Assembly (NCBI GenBank): GCA_039583875.1
Contig: CM077161.1
Coordinates: forward strand, 61,447,885 to 61,511,884
Length of the DNA: 64,000 nucleotides
Direction of reading: 5' to 3'
DNA from: Platanthera guangdongensis
Lineage: Eukaryota > Streptophyta > Magnoliopsida > Asparagales > Orchidaceae
Both the position numbers and the translations under genes were made by a program. Below the pieces are notes generated by a model. That model ran no database searches and had not been told where the DNA came from. It saw only the letters and a program-made list of their open reading frames with translations. Shown piece after piece: positions 46,801 through 58,800 of this stretch (positions within the stretch are counted from its first letter, which is position 1; each line of letters begins with the position of its first letter).

Positions 46801-49800
46801 CTAACCTGGCTCTGATACCAAAATGATGTAGGGGTAGGCTAGTGGTGCTCGGAAGATAGGACTCTACGTACACGTGTGAGGGGATATGCGAATGTAATGC
46901 TACATGCAATGAAACAGTCGGATAACAACGACAATTAATTTAAACAATGAGAATTAACAGCATCACACAGTTAATCAAAATAAAGAAACAATTAAATAAT
47001 TTTAGCAATTTGGCAACGGCTTTTTCCGCGCGGAGGGCCTAAGCAAGCGGCGGCGATTAATTCCACAAACAAATATTAGCGTAAAAGTACAACACTACCA
47101 AACTATGATCACAGCACAAATATAGATAGACAACCAAGTGCAAATGTCAAATACAAAACATAATACCACGAGATACTCATGATGCAGTGGGATGATTCGA
47201 GGTGGTGGAGAATTTGAGGGACCGGATGCAAAACGGGCGATCGGAGGCGAACACGGTGGCACGGTGACGTCACAGTGGCTGCCCACGGTGGAAAAGAGGG
47301 GATGTGGGCCGGAAACGGCGAGATCCGGCCACAAATGAGTAGATCCGGGCCGGGGGTGAGTAGATCCGATGATTTGGAGCGGATCTGAACAAAAATGGAA
47401 GCTTTGGGTTGAGGGAATAACGGATCGGAGGGTGGTAGCACTAGATCAAAAGAGATCTAGGGTTTTCGGAGCGGTGGGAGGTGGATCCACGAAGGGGAAG
47501 GGGTAGGAGTGGCCGGCTAGGGTAGGCTGGGCCTTGGGGGGGTTAGTTTTGAGGAGGGGAGGGACGGTGAGGTGCTGGAGGTGAGTGGTCGGCTTGCTGA
47601 AAGGAAACAGGGGGGAGGGTGTCGGCAAGCCTATAGCAGGAGGAGGAGGCGGAAGGCACAGGAAGATCAAAAACTTAGGGAGTGAATAGTGATTTTAATT
47701 AATGAACAGTGATTGGCTGAAAATGAAGGAGGAGAGGTGGAAAACGATGGTGGGGGTAGGGTGTACCTTGGGGAGGAGTATGGCGGCCTAGGAGTCGTCA
47801 CCTAGGGTTCCACGGCTTCGGCACTGGGGAGGGATCGCTGGAATCCGGGAATGCTTCTTCTCCAAATCCAACAATGACCTCAAATCAGCCCCCTAGCATC
47901 CTATTTATAAGAAAACACAAAATAGAGCATTCCCATCAACGACTATGATTGGACGGTGGGTTAGCCCTTAAAATACATCAAAATAAACTCAAACAATATA
48001 AAGTAATATAGTGTTTTGATTCGCGGCGATGTCCCGGACGCAACCGCGGAGTCCAATCGGCGATCCGATCAAGTCTTCCTGCGCGAATACATGTATGTGA
48101 GCCCCACCTTGCGGCGAGCTCCTCCAAGTGCATCCGATGGCTCCCCATCAGTTTCTAGTAGGGGTTACATGAGAATGAAAGGTTCTCTTGGAGGCAGTTA
48201 CTAGGGCGTGTGAGTGTGCTACTGGGAGTTACATGAAGTATATTTCAGTAAAATAAAAGGCAGCGTCAAGAGGGGAATACATGGGGAACTATTGGAAGTC
48301 TGGGAAGATACAACTCTAAGGAGTCACACCTTAGGGTTTCACGTCATCGCACTACGAGAGATCGCTGGATTCTTGAAATTCTTTTCTCCAAAATTATCAA
48401 TGAAAAAAATGTTTGCCTACTACTCCTATTTATAATGATAGGACGTTAGGGTATCCTGACATCAACAATTATGATTGATTGAGTGTGTCAAGTGCCCGAT
48501 TTTATTAAGTAATGACTAAAAATGCAAAAAAATATATATTAAAAAACATGCAAACAAAAATCCGTACGCATCCGCGGAATCGGATTGTCGATATGGAGAA
48601 TCTAAATATTGTAGATGGCCAATCGACTCCGAATGGGCCCAAAACCCGTGCTCCACTGCGAGTTCGCAACGCCGTTCTTCGTCATTCTTCCTTGCTTGAA
48701 AGAATTCATCTCTTGATGATTGAGGTCGAAATCCTATCAATGTGTACCGGGAAAGTCGACAAGGGCTATCGAGGGTCCTCCAAGTATCATCGATCATGAG
48801 GCATCCTATCCAATGGTACTTTTGTGTCTGGAGTAGAATAGAGGAAAACAATAATCAAGTTGTCCTAAATCGGGCCAAACATACAAATATATATGTCCGA
48901 ATGCACGTAATATATCACGTGAAATAAGGAGCGAGAAAAAAGGTTAAATTAAAAACCGCGTATAACGCGTATATTCAACTCTGCGCCTCAAGTTGGAAAT
49001 ATATATCGATTATTCGCAGTTTGATTGTATTGTTCGTGAAGTTATCGTGGCTTAACCACTTGGTGAAGACGTCGACAAGTTGGTCGTGTGAATTCACGAA
49101 CGGATTGCATATATTTCCCTTGTCCAGGTGATCTTTAATGAAATGTCTGTTAACTTCAACATGCTTCGTCCTATCATGTTGAACCAAATTGTGAGCAATA
49201 CTGGTGGCAGACTTGTTGTCGCAGTAGATAGTAACATGCTTGTTCACCCGGAGACTCATAGCTTGGAGAATTGTCTCCAACCACAGCCCCTTACATACTC
49301 CTTGCGCCATAGCTCTATATTCTACTTCAGCACTTGAGCGAGTCACAACATTATGTTTCTTGCTCTTCCACGATATAAGATTTTTTCCCACAAATGAGCA
49401 ATAGCCGGTGGTGGACTTCTTATCGTCTTGACTGCCGGCCCAATCGACATTTGTAAAACTTCAATTTCTAAAGGTTGGTTTGCAGAGAACTGAAGTCCAC
49501 ATCCTGAAGACTTCTTGAGGTATCTCAATACCCGATACGCTGCCTGCTGATGGCGAATAGTGGGAGCGTACATGTATCTACTCAGAACACCCACGATATA
49601 TGTAATATCAGGGTGAGTATGAGATAAATACATGAGTCCCCAATCAATTGTTGGTATCTTGGAACATCCACCTTCTCTACACTAGTATCAACATCAATCG
49701 TGTGGTTAGCCTCAATAGGTGTATCCGCGGGAGCACACCCAAGCGTCTCAGTTTCCTCCAGAAGGTCAAGTGTTTACTTTCTCTGAGAGATGAAGATTCC

Positions 49801-52800
49801 CCGACGAGACCTCACTACTTCAATTCACAAGAAGTATTTCAATTTCCCCAGATCCTTGACATCAAATTCTTTGCCCAATTGTCTTTTCAAGTGTACGATC
49901 TTCTCTAGAACATCTCCTGTAATGATGATGTCATCTACGTACACAATAAGAATCGAAATTTGAGCTCCTCTTCTCTTGATAAAGAGAGTATGATCAACCT
50001 ATCCTTGAGTGTTGCCTAGTTGAAGCATGATGTTATGAGCTTGCTTCGTTGAAAGGTTGTTGGAGGCGTAGATACAAGGGGGAAGCCCTAGAATGGTGGA
50101 GGAGGAGATGAGAGAGGTCGAAACCCTATAGGGTGGAGGAAGGAGAGAAGAATTTAAAGAGAGAGAGAGAAGAATTTTAGAAAGAGAAAAGGAATTTCAT
50201 TCTTCTTTTCTTAACTTCAAATACATGACAATGCCCCTTATATAAGGCCCGAATGACACAGACGTAAATACCCGATACAACTAAAACACGAAATATTAAA
50301 CATATGAAAAGGACTGCATAACGACTTGACTCAATACGACTTAATACCTAAAGTACTAATCAACTAGATAACTGACGGAGGATCATAACTCAACACTCCA
50401 CCTGTCGTTGACATCGAGCTTGACCCCAAACTCGAACTCCACCTGGATGGTTGGATCATCTGGAAGCTTGATCTCCCGCCAGAACATGGCCCGATAGTGC
50501 GTAGCGGCGGAGGTGGTGTCGGCAAGTAGCGGCGACGCTGTGGGAAAGACGCGCGGCGAAAGTAATGGCTTCCGCATGGTCGATGGAGCGGTGGTGAGCA
50601 ACAACAATAGTGATGGCAGAGAAGCGACAGTCAGTGGCAGGAACAGATCCGTCGAGGTCAGCGGAGCACGGGCCGGTAGAAGAGGCGACGATGTGGCCGG
50701 TGGAAGCGACAAGACAGGGGCCTAGGGGTGCAGGGCTAGAGGGAAAAAGGCCAAAAATACACAGGAAAAGGGAATGGGAGAGGTCAGAGGAAAATAAATA
50801 TAATAATAATAAAAAAGAAGAGGGGTGGGGAGGGGAGGGGAGGGGAGGCAGAGAAAAAATTGGATGGACTTTTTTTTTAAGAAATATAATAAAAAGAGAA
50901 GATAGGAAGAAGGCGTGCAGTGAAAATAAAACGGGTGGTATGCCGAGAGGCGTGGATGACGCGTGGCGTGGATGAAGCAGGAGGATGCTAGCACGAGATC
51001 GATGGCGCTGGCAGCGTGATGAAATGGGAGGCTCGGGGTTGGCTTCTGGCTCGAAGATGACGAAGACGAAGCAAAGAGGGTGGAAGGAACAACGACGACT
51101 CTTCCTGATGGCTTTCTGATGGGCTGGACGACGACGACGGGAGGAAGGCACTGGGTCGGCGGAAGGAACAATGGCGGGTTTGAAGTTGGAGGGTGGCTGG
51201 CGGTTGACGTCGGGGATGGGCTTGGGCTGGACGGAACATCGAGGCCGATGACGCTAGGGAAGAACTGTGCGGGCTGCTATAGCAGTGGAGGAAGCTTCCT
51301 CAGAGCAGTGTGGACGGCGACCAGCGGGAACGACGACCGGAGGGGAGGAAAGGCCGATGACCCTAAACCCTCTGATACCAAGTTGTTATGGGCTTGCTTC
51401 GTTGAATGGTTGTTGGAGGCGGAGATACAAGGGGCAAGCCCTAGAATGGTGGGGGAGGAGATGAGAGAGGAAGAAATCCTAGAGGGTGGAGGTAGGAGAA
51501 AAGAATTTAGAGAGAGGGGTAGAGGAATTTTATAAAGAGAAAAGGAATTTCATTCTTCATTGCTTAACTTCAAATACATGACAAGACCCCTTATATAAGG
51601 CCCGAATGACGAGTGTAAATACCCGATACAAATAAAACACGAAATATTAAACATATGAAAATGACTACATAACGACTCAACTCAATACGACTTAATACCT
51701 AAAGTACTAACCAACTAGATAACTGACGGAGGAACATAACACATAACACATGGTCTTGTTGAACCGTCCAAACCAAGCTCTAGGGGACTGCTTCAGGCCA
51801 TTTAGGGATTTTTGCAGACGATAGATCTTTCCACTAAATCCTTCATTGGTAAAGCCAAGAGAGACAATCATGTAGATCTCTTCTTCCAGATCAACATGCA
51901 AGAATGCATTTTTAACATCAAGTTGTTGTTATTCCCACCCACGACACGCAACACAAGAGATGATCACCCGAATAGAATTCATATTTGCAACAGTAGCAAA
52001 AGTTTCTTGGTAGTCAAATCTTTGGGCCTGGGTATACCTTGAGCGACCAAGTGTGCTTTATACCGCTCCACCACCCCATCTTGATTCTGCTTAACAGAGC
52101 AGATTCAGCTTGATTCAACCGTTCGCTTCCCAGGTGGAAGACGAGCAAGCCATCATGTTCCATTTTTTCCAAGGCACACATCTCTTCATTCATAGCCCGT
52201 TTTCACTCAGGTATCTGAACAATCTCCTGCCAGGTCTTAGGAATCACAATAGAGAAAGAGATAAGATAAAAGCTTTGTGATCCTGAGAGAGGTGAGAGTA
52301 AGAAATATAGTTGGCAATGAGGTATTTGGTGCCACCTGTTTTACCCTTAAGACGAGCAAGGGGAACATGGAGGTCATCGTCTAAATCTGGAGCAGAGACA
52401 GACACCGGCACCGGTGGTACAACCACGGTCTGTACTTGCTTAGCCGTCCGAGGTCTGCGAGTATATAATATAGGAGGAATAGATGTGGTAGGTACGAAAG
52501 CAGTAGTAGGTGAGCTAGGAGCCGGATGAGGGGGAATATGAGGAGAAGCACTAATAGGGAGAGAAGAGTCAATGGTCCCGTCACTGTTACTACTCGTCTC
52601 CCCTTGATGAGGACCAAAGTAGGACTCCCCCTCACGAAAAGTAACATAAACAGTACAGTAATAATGACGTGTGGAGGATGATAACACATATACCCTTTGG
52701 TGGTAGGGGAGCAGTCAACGAAGACCCATTGGAGGGAGCAAGCATCCAACTTATCGCGATGCAGGGTATGGACATGAACAAGGCAGACTGAGCCAAATAT

Positions 52801-55800
52801 GCGAGGGGCGGAGTGAGAGGTGTGGGCGATGTAGTTCTTGGCTACATGGTAGAGGGGTGTATCATAGGAAATGGAGCGAGACGGAAGCCGGTTAATGAGA
52901 TGAGCAGCAGTCAGAACTGCATCACCCCAAATAGGACTTGGGAAGGTGCATTGCAATTAACAAACACCGAGTAACCTCCAGTAAGTGTCTATTTTTTCGT
53001 TTGACAACACTATTTTGAGTAGAGGTGCAGACACAAGTGGTTTGGTGAATAATGTCATGTTCGACAAGATAGGTACCGAACGCTCCCCGATCATCATATT
53101 CCCCCCCATTATCACTACGAAGCACATGAATTGTGTCGTTGAACTGAGTCACAACCATTTAATTAAAGGATTGAAAGCAAGTATGCACAACACACTTTCT
53201 TTTTAATAAATACAACCAAGTAAAACGAGAATGACAATCAATAAAGATAACAAATCATTTATAGCCAAATAAAGATAACATCGGGGAGAGGCCCCAAACA
53301 TCCGGATGTATAACATCAAACAGAGTGGAACTAGGAGAAGAAATATGATTGATATTATGAAAAATATGTTTTGAGCATTTACATGTGTCACAAGTAAACG
53401 ATTTAATTAAACAAATGAAAACAAGAAAAAATTGATAAGATATAAAGGAGAAGGGTGGCCAAGGCGTAGATGCCAGCGCCGGATGTCGTCTAAGATTGGA
53501 GCCCTGGTGGTGGAAAGGGCACTGAAAGATAATGACTGGTTCAACAAGTATAGCCCACCAGCGTTCCTTCCACTGTCAAGTGTCCGCTTCGTATCTAGAT
53601 CCTGAAACACACAAACAACCGGGTAAAAGGTTGCGGAGCAATTTAAGTAAGTAGTTAAATGGCTTATGAAGAGAAGATTGCGAGAAAACGAAGGGACATG
53701 CAAAATCGAAGAGTGATAGATCGGGAGAATATGCAACTGTTCTTTTGCCAGCAATAGAAGAAAGGGAACCATTAGCAACAATGACCTTATCACGACCAGA
53801 GAGAGGAGTATATGAGGTAAAACTTGAGATAGGGCCAGTCATGTGATCTGTCACATCCGAGTCGATGATCCACTTGGAAGAGGATGAAGACACAACATGA
53901 GCACTAGAGATACCTGAAGTAGCAAACGCAGCAGTAAAATCGATCGATGTAGGGTCAGACTGGTAGCCTAACAGATGGCGAAAGGCCTCCAACTCCATAG
54001 CAGAAAGGCCCCCAGAGTTGTCCTCATAAACCTCAGTCGAATGTGCAGAAGACTGTGTGCAGACACCAGCCTGACGACCACCACTGCGGTGACCACCTCT
54101 CCCACGAGCACCAAAACTCCGACCAGAGGGAGAAAGATGAGGGTGTAGGAGAAAGCATGCGTCCTTAGCATGACATTTCTTCCCACAGTGGCTGCATAAA
54201 GGAGGAGGGCCTCGAGAAATCCCAGCAAGAGCAGAATGGTCAGTAGAGGAACCAAGAGAGCGATGATGATTCTCATCACTGAGGAGCATACTGAAGGCTT
54301 CCCAAAGAGAGGGAGGAGGCTCACGGTGAAGGACATGCAGGCAAACTGCATCAAACTCCATGTTGAGTCCCATAAGAAAGACGTGAACTCGAAAGCGGTC
54401 TTTGTCCTTCTGAAGAGTCTGCGCATTGACAGTGCAAGCAACGATAAAGGTGTTGAAGTAATCCAGTTCCTGTTATAGGCGTTCAAACTCAGAGTAGTAT
54501 GCAAAGACGGTCATGGTTCCCTGTTTCAGCTCCAAGACACGTCGAGTGAGCTCATAAATCTGCGTCGAACTGTCTGTTTAAGAGTAAGTGTCACGGGCCT
54601 GTTTCCAAATGTCATAAGCTGAATTAAGAAGCTTGTAGTTATGATACACCTGAGAGGACATGAAGTAAAGTAACCACGAGACAACCAAGGAATTGTCCGC
54701 ATCCCATTTTCGTTAGGAGGGATCGGTACGTGGTGGTTCAACAGTGGTACCATCAATATGCCTTGTATAGTTGGTGACTTCGAATAACATACTATTATTA
54801 ACAAATATTATGAACAAATATAAAATATTATTAACAAATATAAAATGATACATTGTAAAATATATTTAATAGTATATAATAATTTTATTTTGATAACAAT
54901 AAATTTATTGCAAATAAAAAAAATTTAAAAGTTAAAAATACTTGATTGATTATAAGTCTTTTCAAACTTATAAATTTATATTAAAAACATGCAAACAATC
55001 AACTAATAAATGTATTAATTATTTTTCATATTTTTTGTAATATGAAATTGCAAAATTGTGAATTACAACAACACTCAAGCCTTTATCCCACTATAGTGCG
55101 GTCGACTATATGGATCCTTTGTCGCCATTATGCCCTATCTTTTATCATATTCTCATTAATGCCTAAGTACATCTTGTCTTTCCTTACAGTTTCATTCCAA
55201 GTCTTTATTGGTCTACCACTCACTCGTTTAACATGCCTAGTGACTAGACTCACAATGTCTAACATGTGCCTTTAATTGTCTCCTTTGCACGTGTCCAAAC
55301 CATCTTAGACAAGTTTCTCGCATCTTTTCTGCAATTTGTGCTACCTCTGTCTTATCCCTGATAATTTCATTTCTAATTTTATCCAATCTCGTGTGTTAGC
55401 ACATCCACATAAGTATACTCATCTCCGTAACTCCCATTTTTTGCTCATGTACACCTAAGCATTCTTTGAAATAAAAAAACCGTGAAATAATTATACAAAA
55501 TTGATTTGGAGAATAAAACGTTAAAAAATTGAAACAATATGTCTAATCGATTTAAACATACATAATATAATATATATAGATGATTTAAACATATGATGCT
55601 AGTTTGCTAATAGAACATAAAATAAAATAGTGGACGATGCATTTAAAAGTCGTGTCGGCTGATATATCGAAAAAATTGAACATATTGCTCTATATTTTAT
55701 AAAATGACATAATCTATTTTTTTTATAAAAATATATTGTTTTGCCCTTAAAAATGACATGTCGAGACTCGAGAGACATGTCAGACATGTTGAAGGACATT

Positions 55801-58800
55801 TAAAACAATGAATATATCATTACAGTGTCACTGGGTTACTCATTCTCACTCTCGTGAACAAAATCACGAGTCATACTATGGCCGCTCTCCACCTGTAACA
55901 TACTTCCATGATCGTACTCGACTCCAAATTCAAGTGAGAACTGAGTATCATCAAGATGAGATCAATCAAAATCAGGTTTATGGTCGCTCATGTCAGTGGG
56001 AGCACTACTAAATGCATGAGTGGCTTGACCTAACCTTAAGACTCTATCCAATTGATTCTTCTTAAGGCAGTTCTCATGTGATCCAAATGAGCATCCATGA
56101 GATTAAATTGATCAAGAACTAATCATTGAAATATGGCTTCCCACATCTCCGTTTTCGGAACACTAGGATGATCTTTACGCGTGATGTTATCCAGGTGATG
56201 TTGACCTCTATAGGGCCCTGATAATAATCTAAATGATCATCCCTAACATGATCATATTGTATCCGAGGTTATATGCGATCCCTATGAACGTGCGGCGGCT
56301 TGCGTGGATGATCAAGTGATCAATATAATAGTATGAGATTCTCTCCGGAGGAGCTCTATGGGGTCGAGCATATACATACTCCCGTCCCTCAAATAGTGGA
56401 GAGGTGTAATGATGATGACTAAAACGATATTTAACTTTACCACCATAAAGTCGTGTAGAATTATCCATATTACTAGCCATTGGTACAACCTGTAGTCTTA
56501 ATTATTGCATATTAAAAGAGTGCTCGCAACCTACCTCTGATACCATTTGATGCAGGACGAATCTATAGGTGGCGGACTTACGATGCCCTAACCCTACATG
56601 AACTGTGAAATTCATGGAACGACTGCAATGAACCTAAAACCGTCTAATGAAGAAACACATGGATGCACGACTAACAAGAAACCCTAAGCAATGTTTTAAA
56701 TATCGGATGTCAGACACATATCAGATTGTGTTTTAAAATGTCGGATGTCAGAAGTCGGAGACATGTCAGGGATATTTTAAAATATCGGATTTCGATATAT
56801 TATAAAAAAATTTTTATTTAATGTATACTAATTATAATTATATGTTATAAAAATAGAAAAATAATATAACAAATAGATAAAAAATGAGTCATTTATATTA
56901 TTAAATAAATTTAAATAGTATCTAAGAAAAAATATTATTAACAAATACAAAATGATACATTTTTAAATATATTTAATACTATACACTAATTTTATTTTGA
57001 TAACAATAATTTTATTGCAAATAAAAACAATTTAAAAGTTAAAAATATTGATTTATTATAAGTTTTTTCAAGCTAATAAATTTATATTAAAAATATGAAA
57101 CAATCACCTAATAAATGTATTAAATATTTTCCTATTTTTTATAATATGAAATTAAAAATTTGTGAAATAATTATACAAAATTTATTGTAAAAATAAAATG
57201 TTAAAAAATTGAAATAATAATTTTAATCGATTTAAATATACATAATATAGTATACATAATACAATATCGATATGCGATTTAAATATATGATATTTGTCTG
57301 CAAATATAACATAAAATAAAATACAGGTGATATATTTAAAAGTCGTGTCGGCTGATATATCGGAAAAGATCGGACATGTCGGCCTATATTTTACAAAATG
57401 GCATAATCTATTATTTTGAGAAGAACATATCATTTTCCTCTAAAAAAATGACATGTCGGGAGACATGTCGGACATGTCGGAGGACATTTAAAACAGTCAC
57501 CCTAAGTGAGGTGCAAGTAAACAAATCTCCTGCACGTAGCATGCAGACAGGATGCGATAGAGGGATCAAAACATAATAATAAATGATTAAACCGTACGCA
57601 TATAATTTTAGAAAAAACAAAATAGTTTTTTTTACACAAAGGAAACCTAGACTTTCCTCCACATGGAGGTTCAAAGAAAAGAGTGCATGACGAATAAATC
57701 CTACAAATCACAAATAATCTTGCACAAACACCCACAATTCAAGATATCCACGCAAGCATAAAGATTACACACCATATATTAATAAGGAGAACAAAATCCA
57801 CAACAATGATAGCACCCATGTAGTAAGGGGAAGCCGTAGTGTCGGAATCCGATGTTCCCGGATGTAGGAGCTGTTGTACGGATGGTTGCACTGCAATTGG
57901 AGTCGAGGCACTGTGGACGTAGGGACTCAGTTTGGGTGTCGGAGTAACTTCAATAGTGGAGGGAAGAAAAGGGGTTTCTGTTGCTGCAGAGGGCGCAAGG
58001 TGCTGTGTGGATTTTAGGAAACAAATGAGCTGGTGTGTGTGGGGTGCTTAAGAGTTAGGGGTCGGGGGGGGGGGGGGGGGGGGGTGTTACGGGAATTATA
58101 TTTCAAGGGAATAAAAGGTAACTGCAAGAGGGAAATACAATTAAGGGACAAAAGATACAAACCTTAGGAGTCACACGTTAGGGCTTTGCGACGTTGCGTC
58201 ATGAGAGATCGCTCGATTCTGGGAATTCTTTTCTCCAAAATCAGCAATGCAAAAGATGACTGCCCCCTATCCTATTTATAATAAAAGAACATTAGGGGAC
58301 CCTGACATCAACGACTATGATTGACCAAGTATGTCAAATGCCCGATTTCAGTAAATAATGACTTAAAATACAAAAGTAATATATGAAAACATGTAAACAC
58401 AAATCTGGAATCCTCTGCAGAGTCGGATCGTCGATCCAGAGAAGCTAAATATGACAGATGTTTAATTGGCCCCGAATGAGCCCAAAACCCGTGCTCCAAC
58501 CATGAGTTCACACGATCTTTCCCGAAAATCGTGCTCTGCTGCAGCTCGTGTCGCCATCGTTGTTTATGGTTCTCAATATGTTGTGTATAATTTAAATCAC
58601 CAGAACACGCCTTGTTGTATCTGGTCTGATAACTGTGTATTTTGTTTGGATTCTGAGATGCGTACAATATGTTTGAATTTTGAGGTGCACTATTTGCAAT
58701 ATAAAATATATTCATGTATATAATTGTCAAGTGTCTTCATCCTTTTTTTGTATGTGTAAGTGGTATTGTAATTTTAGGCCTTTGGATTCTCCTTCAGATA

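Larger units (their letters stand above)
40359..48150 (-). mobile_element. Nearly complete chromovirus (Ty3/gypsy), 7.8 kb, TSD GTTTC
   Basis: Exact ends TGATGTAGGGG to CTCCCCATCA on the + strand. GTTTC at 40354-40358 and 48151-48155. Coded on the minus strand with 5' LTR 46824-48150, PBS, gag, protease, RT, RNase H, integrase, chromodomain, PPT and 3' LTR 40359-41743. The pol reading runs about 80 nt into the 3' LTR. It belongs to the same family as the relics at 12225-25820 and 61100-64000. Lineage within chromoviruses is not settled: the coding overlap with the LTR recalls CRM, while the protease DGG recalls Reina-like elements. Confidence 0.95.
50031..51748 (-). mobile_element. 1.7-kb non-autonomous LTR element nested in the copia fragment
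   Basis: Two 365-bp LTRs (50031-50395 and 51384-51748), TGTTATG to (C)AACA. PBS TGGTATCAGAGGG (minus, 51368-51380) and PPT ACAGGTGGAG (minus, 50396-50405). Flanks CATGA (50026-50030) and CATGG (51749-51753), a duplication with one mismatch. No pol. The interior is Ser/Pro/Leu-rich on the minus strand. It ends with the reading [20 protein letters not shown] near the PPT, also found in the relic at 25821-26818. It resembles the class called TRIM or small LARD. Confidence 0.9.
48961..54790 (-). mobile_element. Truncated Ty1/copia element without LTRs
   Basis: Minus-strand copia polyprotein from gag (54790) to the RNase H end (48975), interrupted by the element at 50031-51748. No LTR, PBS or PPT is present, and gag lacks its N-terminus. 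Both ends are therefore lost. It sits inside the host chromovirus where pol should be. Its right end abuts, and appears to cut, an hAT-like transposon. Confidence 0.8.
31245..58565 (-). mobile_element. Degraded chromovirus hosting most insertions of the middle intron
   Basis: Its pieces are the 3' LTR in three parts (31245-31823, 40211-40353, 48156-48684, not counting the duplicated TSD bases), a pol C-terminal stub (48685-48860), a gag fragment (55808-56530), PBS (56530-56545) and 5' LTR (56548 to about 58565). All read on the minus strand and are colinear with each other once younger insertions are removed. Most of its pol is gone, replaced by a copia fragment. The right end is uncertain because of a local duplication near 58500-58565, and I could not confirm a target duplication. 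Confidence 0.82.

Noticed and set aside
50456..51535. Several overlapping ORFs of 70-230 codons on both strands
   Set aside because: They are Ser/Pro- or Arg/Gly-rich readings of the GC-rich interior of the 1.7-kb LTR element; only the MFWREIK-containing end shows any relation elsewhere.
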